From contig CAYSZR010000057.1 of the NCBI GenBank assembly GCA_964435565.1, positions 1 to 10,344 on the forward strand: a stretch of 10,344 bases of DNA, written 5' to 3'. Origin of the DNA: QAMH01 sp964435565. Lineage in GTDB: Bacteria; Actinomycetota; Coriobacteriia; Coriobacteriales; QAMH01. The notes beneath the pieces were generated by a model, which saw only the letters and a list, made by a program, of their open reading frames with translations, ran no database searches and was not told the DNA's origin. The position numbers were made by a program, and so were the translations under genes. Shown in pieces: positions 1 through 6,730 of the stretch (positions are counted from its first letter, which is position 1; every line of letters begins with the position of its first letter).

Positions 1-54
1 AAATCATACAAACAGTCAGCCAAATCCCGAAAATCGCGACTGTTTGTATGATTT
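1..54. repeat. Perfect 17-bp inverted repeat (stem-loop)
   Basis: Positions 1-17 read AAATCATACAAACAGTC and positions 38-54 are its exact reverse complement, separated by a 20-nt loop. The transcript of either strand could form a 17-bp stem. On the plus strand the right arm runs into five T's (51-55 include the T run), so a terminator-like role is possible, although the stem is AT-rich. The left arm begins at the window edge, so the repeat may extend further left. It lies downstream of the helicase gene, which is read on the minus strand. The pairing is seen directly; the role is unknown. Confidence 0.8.
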
Positions 55-156
55 TTGAGGGGTGTTTTCGGGGTACCCCAAGTATCGGCCAACCCCCAAC
101 ACTTTGACCTGCATGTTTACTTTTCAAATCTTTATCATACTCATTGATAATTTGCA

Positions 157-173
157 AAATCATACAAACAGTC
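157..173 (+). repeat. Third copy of the 17-bp repeat
   Basis: This is an exact third copy of AAATCATACAAACAGTC, in the same orientation as the copy at 1-17 and inverted relative to the copy at 38-54. It lies 18 nt beyond the stop codon of the helicase gene. In a minus-strand transcript reading out of the helicase, the copy at 38-54 could pair either with this copy or with the one at 1-17, so two alternative hairpins are possible. The rest of 1-191 is AT-rich and shows no convincing gene; a separate 10-bp palindrome GGGGTACCCC lies at 70-79. Confidence 0.8.
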
Positions 174-191
174 GAAAAAAGGCTTCTTCGA

Positions 192-2507
192 TTAAAAAGC
201 TGAGTTGCTGCTTGCAAGTGTCGGCGTTGCTTCGGGTAAGCCGCTCCATTGGCGGACGCGTTTCAGCATTCCGTCGACATCGAGCACGCCTCGGGCAAAA
301 CCCTTGCGTATGAGCTCGGGGGGAACGTATTCGTCATATTTTTCGAAGATGGGGATTTCATCTGCATAGACAAGTTCGAGTGGATCAAGAGGTTTTGCCG
401 CATGCGCGGCAAGAACATCGCGGAAATTCGCCACATCGCCTTTCATGCGAAATTGCAGGAAATAGGGTCTTGATGAATCAAGTCCCCTGAGTTGCAGATC
501 ATCACCACATTTTATCTTGAGAAAGCGTTCAAGCGCGAGAAAGCCATAGCTTCCTAGCCAAGGGAAGAGCCCCCAGCTGTCCCCGCCAAGATTGATGAGC
601 GGAGCGGATAGAAGGCCAGCTGCACGCGCGGTTGCGCGTGCTTGCTGCAACCGAACTCGCGCGTTGTCCATAAGATACGGATACCGAACGTCTTCTTGGA
701 GCACGCGCAACATGCGCTCGAGTATCTTTGTATCGATATCGCCTGGGCAGTTGCCAAAATATGCAGGAACTTGGCCCTTGACCTGTGTCGTGTATACGAC
801 ATGACGCTTGTGGTCGATTTCCTCGACTATCCATGTGGCGCCAGCGATTGCGAGCTTTTCACCTACGGGAGGAGGTAAGACAACGGTTCCCAATTCTTGT
901 GATTCGCTCCGTACCGTGTATTCCTCGCTTTCTTGGAAAACGCCATAGAACCGATAGTTTCTTGTGATGCGTTCGCCCGAAATCCCAACGATAAGGCCGC
1001 CTTCTTCAGTGATTTGAATATGATCGATGTCAATAAGATGATGCAGCAGTATGCGAAAGTCATCACTGCTCACACGATGAAAATAGCTGAGCGTGAGAAC
1101 GCGGCCGGCAAGTTCGGCTGCAGTCATTTCGCCGCCACTTGCAAGTGTTGCCATCGTTTGATGGTAGAGCAGGCTATAGGGGAGCCTGTCAAGATGAGGC
1201 GGTTCGACCCAACGTTCCTCAAGGTAGAGCTGTACAAGCGCGATGCCTTGCAGAAGTTTCCAGGGGATGGTTTCGCCTAAGGTAGCGCGTGGTTCAGGAC
1301 GCTCTTCGCGCATGACGAACCACATCTCGGGGGGTTGTCCACGACGGCCCGTGCGGCCCATGCGCTGCAAGAACGAGCTTACGGTGAAGGGCGCGTCCAT
1401 CTGAAAGGCGCGCTCGAGCCGGCCGATGTCAATGCCGAGTTCGAGTGTGGACGTGGTGACGGTTGTCAGGGCGAGATCTTCATCGCGCATGGCATCTTCA
1501 GCGCTTTCGCGATACGAGGTTGAGAGGTTGCCGTGATGAATGAGGAAGCGATCACGTTCGTTGTTGGCTTCGCAGTAGCTACGCAGCATTGTCGTGTAGG
1601 CCTCGGCATCTTCTCGTGAATTGGCGAAGACGAGGCATTTTTTCCCGCGCGTATGCTCGAATACATAACCCAAACCAGGGTCGGCACCTGTCGGGGCGGT
1701 ATCGCTGGGAAAGTCTATTGCATGTTGCAGGGATTTTCGATCGCCAGAGCGATTCTCGAGCATTGAGGTTGAGGGAAAATCGTATTCGTCGTCGGGGGCC
1801 TGTCGCTCGCTGATGTAGAAATGTTCCATCGAAAGGCGCCAGCATTGGCCGGCGTCCTCGATGCGCGGGATGATGGTGTTCCGGCCTGACCCGGCGCCTA
1901 GAAAGCGCCCCGCGAGCTCGAGGTCGCCGAGGGTGGCAGAAAGACCGATGCGGCGTGGATTGCAGCTTGCCAGCCTGCTCAGGCGCTCGATAAGGCAGAG
2001 GCATTGGCCGCCGCGGTCGGCGCGCATCAGGGAATGGATTTCATCGATGACGATAAAGCGCAGGTCGCCGAAGAGCTTCGTGATATGCGCGTGTTTGTGC
2101 AATAGGAGCGATTCGAGCGATTCGGGCGTGATCTGCAGAATGCCGCTAGGGTGTTTGATAAGTTTTGCCTTGCGTGATTGCGAGACATCACCATGCCAGC
2201 GCCATATGGGGATATCCGTCTCCTCGCAGAGTTCGTCAAGGCGTCCAAACTGATCGTTGATAAGGGCTTTGAGCGGTGCGATGTATAGAGTGCTGATGCT
2301 AGAGGATGGATTTGCGTCGAGTTGCGTGAGAATGGGAAAGAACGCCGCCTCGGTTTTGCCCGATGCGGTCGATGCGGCAAGCAGCACATTGTCGTCTGAA
2401 TTGAAGATGGCATCTGCCGCCGCGACTTGAACAGAGCGCAGGCTTTCCCACCCGTTTCTATAGATGAAGTCTTGGATGAATGGGGCATATGAATCGAAGA
2501 CGTCCAT
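192..2507 (-). CDS. Lhr-like superfamily-2 DEAD/DEAH-box helicase (BrxHI-like)
   Basis: The protein has 771 residues and is predicted to be an ATP-driven nucleic-acid helicase or translocase. All core SF2 motifs are visible: Walker A ASTASGKT at about 45-52, motif Ia IAPLKAL near 76-82, DEIH at 155-158, SAT at 190-192, motif IV CLVFANS near 291-297, motif V TSTLELGIDIG at 352-362 and the arginine-rich motif VI QRMGRTGRRG at 381-390. DEIH plus the MGRTGRRG form and the downstream region (residues about 400-770, including a YRFYGVF segment and an LAIAGATWIVEEID-type segment) are typical of Lhr-family helicases, here in the shorter form rather than the ~1500-residue long Lhr. In BREX type 2-like loci the equivalent helicase is called BrxHI and sits beside BrxD. 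The ATG at 2507 follows the ATPase stop codon by 11 nt with only a weak AGG as ribosome binding site, so translational coupling within one operon is likely. The reading frame is intact to TAA at 192-194. The family is clear; participation in defence or repair is inferred from context. Confidence 0.9.
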   Translation of the reverse strand: MDVFDSYAPFIQDFIYRNGWESLRSVQVAAADAIFNSDDNVLLAASTASGKTEAAFFPILTQLDANPSSSISTLYIAPLKALINDQFGRLDELCEETDIPIWRWHGDVSQSRKAKLIKHPSGILQITPESLESLLLHKHAHITKLFGDLRFIVIDEIHSLMRADRGGQCLCLIERLSRLASCNPRRIGLSATLGDLELAGRFLGAGSGRNTIIPRIEDAGQCWRLSMEHFYISERQAPDDEYDFPSTSMLENRSGDRKSLQHAIDFPSDTAPTGADPGLGYVFEHTRGKKCLVFANSREDAEAYTTMLRSYCEANNERDRFLIHHGNLSTSYRESAEDAMRDEDLALTTVTTSTLELGIDIGRLERAFQMDAPFTVSSFLQRMGRTGRRGQPPEMWFVMREERPEPRATLGETIPWKLLQGIALVQLYLEERWVEPPHLDRLPYSLLYHQTMATLASGGEMTAAELAGRVLTLSYFHRVSSDDFRILLHHLIDIDHIQITEEGGLIVGISGERITRNYRFYGVFQESEEYTVRSESQELGTVVLPPPVGEKLAIAGATWIVEEIDHKRHVVYTTQVKGQVPAYFGNCPGDIDTKILERMLRVLQEDVRYPYLMDNARVRLQQARATARAAGLLSAPLINLGGDSWGLFPWLGSYGFLALERFLKIKCGDDLQLRGLDSSRPYFLQFRMKGDVANFRDVLAAHAAKPLDPLELVYADEIPIFEKYDEYVPPELIRKGFARGVLDVDGMLKRVRQWSGLPEATPTLASSNSAF

Positions 2508-2518
2508 ATAGAAAACGC

Positions 2519-3829
2519 CTATAGGGTGAACTCTGCATAGGGCGCAGGAGAGTTTGCCTGCGCTTCGGGCGTCGTGGGGACGAACTGCTGGCTTTCAAGA
2601 AGCTCGTCCATGTCGGCTTGCGGGTTTTGATACATGATATCGAGCAATTCGATGAAATCTCGTATGACCTCTCGTGGGGTGATGTGCGTGGCTGCTCCCA
2701 CGCGTTCGAATTCAGTCTTGATGAAGCAGCCGAGCTGCTGGCTCGTCAAGCGGGGCTCATAGCCATAGAGCTGAGCGTGTATGTTCGTGAGTTTTTCTGT
2801 CAGCACGAGCATCTCTTCATGGGTAAGTGGAACGAGTCTTATGATAGGCGCAAGCATATCTTTGTAGTGTTGACCAGCGAATCGACCTTCTGCCAGACGA
2901 CTGCGCAGGGCCTCGTAGCTATAGACACCCCGACGCTTATCTTCGATGCACTGCGGTGTGCCGCCCATGATAATGCCCAGGTGGTGCGCCTTGCCCTGAA
3001 GCGTGTCGTTGTACATCGTGAGAATCTTCTCGTAGTTATATTGGCGTGTTATTGCATTGGGAATCTTATAGATGTTCACCAGTTCGTCGATAAGCACGAG
3101 CATACCGGTATAGCCTGCTTGGACAAGGAAGCAGGCAAATAATTTTATGTATTCATACCAGTCTTCGTCGGTTATGACGATGCGTACGCCGAGCTCTGTC
3201 CTGGCTTCCGTCTTATTGGCATATTCACCGCGAAACCACTTTATGACCTTGGCTTTCAGGTCGTCATCGTCGTGCATGTATGCACGGCAGTACATGACGA
3301 GTAGCTGTGCGAAATCGAAGCCGTGCACGAGCTCTGATAAGGTGCCGACGACTTCGTGAATGCGACATTCCACTTGTTCTTGGAATGCCTCGGTGCCAGG
3401 GCTGATACCCATTTGCGCTACGCTGCTTTGGATTCCCGATATCCACCGGTCAAGGATGAGCGTGAGCGCGCCGCCTTCAGGGCGTGTTTTGGTCGACATA
3501 TTGCGGACGAGCTCTTTGTATGTTGCAAGACCTTGGCCATGACTGCCTTGTAAGCGACGCTCCGGGGAAAGGTCGGCATCAACGACAACAAAGTTTCGGT
3601 CCATGGCGTATGCGCGAATGGTTTGCAAAAGGAAGCTTTTGCCGCTGCCATATTTGCCGACGATGAAGCGAAATGACGCCCCACCGTCTGCGATGATGCC
3701 AATGTCATGCAGCAGGGCATCGATTTCTGCCTCGCGTCCGACCGCGACATAAGGTAATCCCACGCGGGGGACGACGCCGCCTTTGAGCGAGTTGAGAACG
3801 GTTGATGCAATGCGCTTCGGTACTTTCAT
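2519..3829 (-). CDS. BrxC/BrxD-like P-loop ATPase (DUF2791 family)
   Basis: The protein has 436 residues and resembles the BREX ATP-binding protein BrxD (the DUF2791 group). The N-terminus carries the family pattern with GGVVPRVGL near residues 17-25 and VGREAE near 30-35. It is followed by Walker A GKYGSGKS at 58-65 and a hydrophobic Walker B strand LVLIDE at 244-249, with D248 and E249 as likely magnesium-binding and catalytic residues. IIMGGTP at 286-292 looks like a sensor-type strand, and the R309/R311 region (YEALRSRL, about 305-312) may hold an arginine finger. BREX family members are thought to use ATP to load onto or move DNA with the partner helicase. The gene is the first of a two-gene operon with the Lhr-like helicase. 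The ATG at 3829 is only 7 nt from the -10 hexamer and has no Shine-Dalgarno sequence, which suggests a leaderless mRNA. No BREX core genes (pglX, pglZ, brxA/B) are visible in the window, so calling it brxD outright is not justified. Confidence 0.87.
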   Translation of the reverse strand: MKVPKRIASTVLNSLKGGVVPRVGLPYVAVGREAEIDALLHDIGIIADGGASFRFIVGKYGSGKSFLLQTIRAYAMDRNFVVVDADLSPERRLQGSHGQGLATYKELVRNMSTKTRPEGGALTLILDRWISGIQSSVAQMGISPGTEAFQEQVECRIHEVVGTLSELVHGFDFAQLLVMYCRAYMHDDDDLKAKVIKWFRGEYANKTEARTELGVRIVITDEDWYEYIKLFACFLVQAGYTGMLVLIDELVNIYKIPNAITRQYNYEKILTMYNDTLQGKAHHLGIIMGGTPQCIEDKRRGVYSYEALRSRLAEGRFAGQHYKDMLAPIIRLVPLTHEEMLVLTEKLTNIHAQLYGYEPRLTSQQLGCFIKTEFERVGAATHITPREVIRDFIELLDIMYQNPQADMDELLESQQFVPTTPEAQANSPAPYAEFTL

Positions 3830-3836
3830 GCGGCAT

Positions 3837-3865
3837 AGTATATATGAAAACGAACAAATGTTCTA
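3837..3865 (-). promoter_or_regulatory. Promoter of the ATPase-helicase operon
   Basis: Read on the minus strand, this is TAGAAC (3865-3860), a 17-nt spacer, then TATACT (3842-3837), which is a near-consensus -10 with a weak -35. The start codon begins 8 nt after the -10, so the transcript would start at or within a base or two of the ATG. The same hexamers and spacing occur before the TerB-N gene at 6702-6730. The -35 and part of the spacer are covered by the SOS-like palindrome at 3852-3863, as expected for a repressed promoter. Confidence 0.7.
3852..3863. promoter_or_regulatory. Predicted LexA (SOS) box, operon copy
   Basis: The sequence GAACAAATGTTC is a GAAC-N4-GTTC palindrome. With its flanking base it reads CGAACAAATGTTCT, close to the Gram-positive and actinobacterial SOS consensus (CGAAC-N4-GTTCG). 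It overlaps the -35 and spacer of the ATPase promoter, so LexA binding would block RNA polymerase. One half-site is perfect (CGAAC) and the other ends in GTTCT. It also lies upstream of ackA, which starts 65 nt to the right, so an effect on ackA is possible but not shown. Confidence 0.75.
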
Positions 3866-3928
3866 TACGATTTTTTGCCAGATACGGGTACTCTTAGCCT
3901 AACTTGATACCAGGGAATGTGAGATGCC

Positions 3929-5146
3929 ATGCTGATACTCGTCGTCAATGCAGGAAGCTCCTCGCTTAAATGCCAGCTTATCGAAACCGATGGCAAGAAA
4001 TCGTTCGCGAAGGTCCTGGGTCAGCGGCTTGGCTTACCGCAGGCGACGTTGACTTTCACGTTTGGCGATCGAAGAGAGGAACAAAGCGTCGGCGGGCTTT
4101 CTGTGGTGGGCGCACTGCAACGCTGTCTTGAAGCGTTCGAGCAATCGCCGGATTCACCGATTTCCTCTTTTGACGAAATCGAGGCAATTGGCAATCGCAT
4201 TGTTTCCGGAGGCGAATATTTTACGCATTCGGTCATTGTTGATGATCAGGTTATGGATCGTATCGAAGAATGCAGCGCGTTGGCACCGCTTCACAATCCC
4301 GCAGCGCTAGCTTGTATAAAAGAGTTGAAGAAGCGATTCCCCCATGTGCCGCAAGTCGTTGTTTTCGACACGGCGTTTCATCAAACCATGCCGCCTAAGG
4401 CATATATGTACGCTTTGCCGATGCGCTATTACACCGACTACAAGATTCGCCGGTACGGTGCGCATGGTACGAGTCATCGCTATGCCGCGCGGCAGGCGGC
4501 GGGCCTTTTGGGGCGTCCGCTCGAAGATCTAGGACTCATTACGTGCCATCTGGGAAACGGCGGGTCGATCACGGCGGTCGATCACGGCGTCTCTGTCGAT
4601 ACGACCATGGGGTTCACGCCGCTCGAGGGGCTGATGATGGGGACGCGCAGCGGCTCGATCGACCCTGCGATTATCACGTACATCATGCGCCGCGAAGGTA
4701 TTACCTATGACGAGATGGACGATATCTTGAATCGTCAATCTGGGTTGCTGGGCATTTCGGGCACGAGTAGCGATATGCGCGAGATACTGGAAGCTGCGGC
4801 GCGCGGCGATGAGGATTCCGCTTTGGCGCGTGATATGTATATGTACGCCGTGCAAAAGGCTATTGGTGCATACTGCGCGGTCATGACGCGCACCGACGCG
4901 GTCGTTATGACTGCGGGCATCGGAGAGAACAGCTCTGAGATGCGTGAACGCGTGTTCGATCGGCTTGCACATATGGGCATGATCTTAGATAGGGAAAAGA
5001 ACAAGGTCGTTGGCGCACTGGGGGCCGACCGTGTTGTCTCGGTCGATGACTCGCCTATAAAAATCTGTGTCATTACAACTGACGAGGAATTGCGCATCGC
5101 GCGTGAGACTGACGCCGTGGTGCACGGCGAGACGCCGGGCGACTAG
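3929..5146 (+). CDS. ackA: Acetate kinase
   Basis: The enzyme interconverts acetyl phosphate plus ADP with acetate plus ATP, usually as the ATP-yielding step of fermentation after phosphotransacetylase, in the cytoplasm. The 405 residues match the normal family length of about 400. Family signatures are present: VVNAGSSSLK at 5-14 (N7), R90, FDTAFH at 146-151 (D147), YGAHGTSH at 176-183 (H179), HLGNGGS at 207-213, MGTRSGSIDP at 237-246 (R240), SGLLGISG and a C-terminal TDEELRIAR (E386/E387). The usual GHRVVHGG segment around R90 reads GNRIVSGG, with the arginine kept. The start ATG at 3929 is preceded by AGGGA 12 nt upstream. No strong promoter is visible; TTGCCA at 3875-3880 with a poor TAACTT at 3900 is a candidate. 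No pta gene is next to it. The gene is flanked on both sides by minus-strand genes of an unrelated system, and its TAG stop overlaps the stop of the TerB-N gene. Confidence 0.96.
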   Translation: MLILVVNAGSSSLKCQLIETDGKKSFAKVLGQRLGLPQATLTFTFGDRREEQSVGGLSVVGALQRCLEAFEQSPDSPISSFDEIEAIGNRIVSGGEYFTHSVIVDDQVMDRIEECSALAPLHNPAALACIKELKKRFPHVPQVVVFDTAFHQTMPPKAYMYALPMRYYTDYKIRRYGAHGTSHRYAARQAAGLLGRPLEDLGLITCHLGNGGSITAVDHGVSVDTTMGFTPLEGLMMGTRSGSIDPAIITYIMRREGITYDEMDDILNRQSGLLGISGTSSDMREILEAAARGDEDSALARDMYMYAVQKAIGAYCAVMTRTDAVVMTAGIGENSSEMRERVFDRLAHMGMILDREKNKVVGALGADRVVSVDDSPIKICVITTDEELRIARETDAVVHGETPGD

Positions 5147-6663
5147 CGTGCTGCAACCATGTCGCGCACGTCGTCTTCATAGTCTGCGATAACCCGGGGC
5201 GCATCATCGCACATGTCGATGCAGATGTCTGCGAATTCATCGTAGAGCTTCTCGTTGATCGTATCGACGAGCACCGACGCCATACATGCGTGGGCATGCT
5301 CGAAATCACGGACTGACTTTCTTGCGAGCAGGATCTCGATAAATTCGCATTCCTCGGCGTTCAAGAGGCCACCCGCATCTGGCACTGTCGCCTTTTCGAT
5401 ATCTTGCGAGGTATGGGGTGCTATTGCGGATACCGTGTTTTCGACGTCTTCTTCGACGATGAGTTTGTCGCAGGTGGCATCGGCGGCGCGACGGATACCC
5501 TCGAGCTTTCCAAAGTCGATATGGACGGCATTTGCCTGCTTTCTGCGTTCTTCTTCTGCAAGGCTTGTTGCCACGCGTCTTGCTTCTGCGACGATGTACT
5601 TGGTCGTAATGGTCTGGTCGAGCGTGTTGGGATAGTCGTAGGCATCGCGCAGTATGCTTTCGCATGTCGTGAGCAGCTTCGTTATCCAGGCAACGGGCGC
5701 CTCGAGGCAAGCGTATCGCGTTCTGGACCATATGCCGTTGCGGCAATAGACCGTATCATGTTTGCTGATCTTGTATTCCGCCTGCTGTATCGCAAGTGGG
5801 TCGGCAAAGACCGCGCGGGCAAATGGGCAGAAGGGCTCGGTTTGTATGCGTCCGAAGAGTTTGGTGCAAAGCGAGGTTTTAAGCTTGGCATCGTGGTGCT
5901 GGGCAACAACGCGGTAAACATGCGCGATGAGCTTGTGGAGCTCGGGTTCGTGTTGCAGATAGAATGGCGAATCCGCAATTGCATATGAACTCAACGTGCA
6001 CAAGGAAGCGAACAGCTCGGTATCGCTACGGGTTTCGTATGTTTGAAGAACGTCGAATGCAGCATCTTGCTGCGTGAATGAAATCGTGTGGAGCAAAGTC
6101 GGATCGAGCTGGTAATAGACGATGAAATCGTCGTGCCAGGTTTCAAAATAGCGCGCAATCCGGCTGTCGATCTTTCTATAGGCATTTCCGAAAGCGCAGA
6201 GGGCCGTATACCCTTCAAGCGGGTCGCTTACTCCGACAAGGTGAATCAGTTCATACAGGTAGACAAAGGCAAATGAGAGCGGCCCAGCTTCTATCTGCCC
6301 ACGGCGGACCTTTGCGCGCCACGTAAAATAGCCACGCAATTGCTCATTGGTCATATCTTCATAGGTGGGGTAGTAGTGTAGGAAGTCACCGGCATATGCA
6401 ACGTCATCTTCGTATTTGGAAAGATACCGTGCCTGTTCGTAGAAAATGACTTCGGTGCCAGCATGGCGCAGATCCTGATGGCGTGCGATCTGTCGAGCGC
6501 TGCTGATGTCATCTGGCACGAAGCTGCGCATTTGACGCCCTGTCATGATGATGGGCTGATCGCAATAGACGGCAGCGCTGAAGCTCGCGCTCGCGCGCAG
6601 GCGAGACGAAAGCTGCGCACGAAGTTCATCGATGCTCATCTGTTGCTCTGCCTGCCGTGCCAT
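5143..6663 (-). CDS. TerB-N/TerB-C domain protein
   Basis: The protein has 506 residues and no signal peptide or obvious membrane segment. Residues about 70-290 match the TerB-N pattern: YEQARYLSKYEDD near 75-87, YYPTYEDMTNEQLRGYFTWR near 97-116, and FAFVYLYELI near 131-140. Residues about 340-490 look like TerB-C, with helical, acidic stretches and an IDFGKLEGIRR-type segment near 382-392. TerB-family domains were first named from tellurite-resistance loci, but TerB-N/TerB-C proteins often lie beside a DUF2791 ATPase and an Lhr-like helicase, as here. An adaptor role in a DNA-processing complex is more likely than tellurite resistance (inference). The start at 6663 is chosen because AAAAGGAG ends 10 nt upstream (6681-6674). 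The frame is open to an ATG at 6780, but that would put the promoter and SOS box inside the gene. The TAG stop (5145-5143) shares CTAG with the ackA stop. Confidence 0.85.
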   Translation of the reverse strand: MARQAEQQMSIDELRAQLSSRLRASASFSAAVYCDQPIIMTGRQMRSFVPDDISSARQIARHQDLRHAGTEVIFYEQARYLSKYEDDVAYAGDFLHYYPTYEDMTNEQLRGYFTWRAKVRRGQIEAGPLSFAFVYLYELIHLVGVSDPLEGYTALCAFGNAYRKIDSRIARYFETWHDDFIVYYQLDPTLLHTISFTQQDAAFDVLQTYETRSDTELFASLCTLSSYAIADSPFYLQHEPELHKLIAHVYRVVAQHHDAKLKTSLCTKLFGRIQTEPFCPFARAVFADPLAIQQAEYKISKHDTVYCRNGIWSRTRYACLEAPVAWITKLLTTCESILRDAYDYPNTLDQTITTKYIVAEARRVATSLAEEERRKQANAVHIDFGKLEGIRRAADATCDKLIVEEDVENTVSAIAPHTSQDIEKATVPDAGGLLNAEECEFIEILLARKSVRDFEHAHACMASVLVDTINEKLYDEFADICIDMCDDAPRVIADYEDDVRDMVAAR

Positions 6664-6673
6664 TGCCCAAGTG

Positions 6674-6681
6674 CTCCTTTT
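6674..6681 (-). promoter_or_regulatory. Ribosome binding site deciding the TerB-N gene start
   Basis: On the minus strand these bases read AAAAGGAG, a strong Shine-Dalgarno sequence, ending 10 nt before the ATG at 6663. It supports this start over the ATG at 6780, which is upstream of the promoter, and over the internal ATG at 6639. Confidence 0.8.
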
Positions 6682-6701
6682 TCGTGTTCCTGCCAAGCTG
6701 C

Positions 6702-6730
6702 AGTATAAGTGAAAACGAACATATGTTCTA
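6702..6730 (-). promoter_or_regulatory. Promoter of the TerB-N gene
   Basis: On the minus strand this reads TAGAAC (6730-6725), 17 nt, then TATACT (6707-6702). The hexamers and spacing are identical to the ATPase promoter at 3837-3865. Here the -10 lies 38 nt before the start codon, so the transcript would have a leader of about 30 nt containing a good ribosome binding site, unlike the apparently leaderless ATPase transcript. Confidence 0.72.
6717..6728. promoter_or_regulatory. Predicted LexA (SOS) box, TerB-N copy
   Basis: GAACATATGTTC is a perfect 12-bp palindrome, CGAACATATGTTCT with flanks, matching the Gram-positive/actinobacterial SOS box form. It overlaps the -35 and spacer of the TerB-N promoter. 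On the plus strand it is immediately followed by TATAAAAT (6731-6738), which could be a -10 for carB with GTGAAA at 6709-6714 as a weak -35. The operator may therefore sit over divergent promoters. Confidence 0.8.

Noticed and set aside
1..173. CRISPR array
   Set aside because: The repeats are 17 bp, in mixed orientation and unevenly spaced (20 and 102 nt), with no cas genes.
62..313. An 83-codon plus-strand open frame at the left end
   Set aside because: Its second half is antisense to the helicase C-terminus, and the first half is low-complexity AT-rich sequence with the 17-bp repeat.
2618..3142. A 174-codon plus-strand open frame over the ATPase gene
   Set aside because: It is antisense to the Walker B region of the ATPase; no promoter or motif supports it.
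192..3829. A complete BREX locus
   Set aside because: Only BrxD-like and BrxHI-like proteins are seen. The BREX core genes (pglX, pglZ, brxA/brxB, brxC-size ATPase) are not in the window, and the flanking genes on the right are housekeeping.
5143..6663. Tellurite-resistance protein as the functional label
   Set aside because: TerB-family naming is historical. No other ter genes (terC, terD, terZ) are nearby, while the ATPase and helicase partners point to DNA processing.
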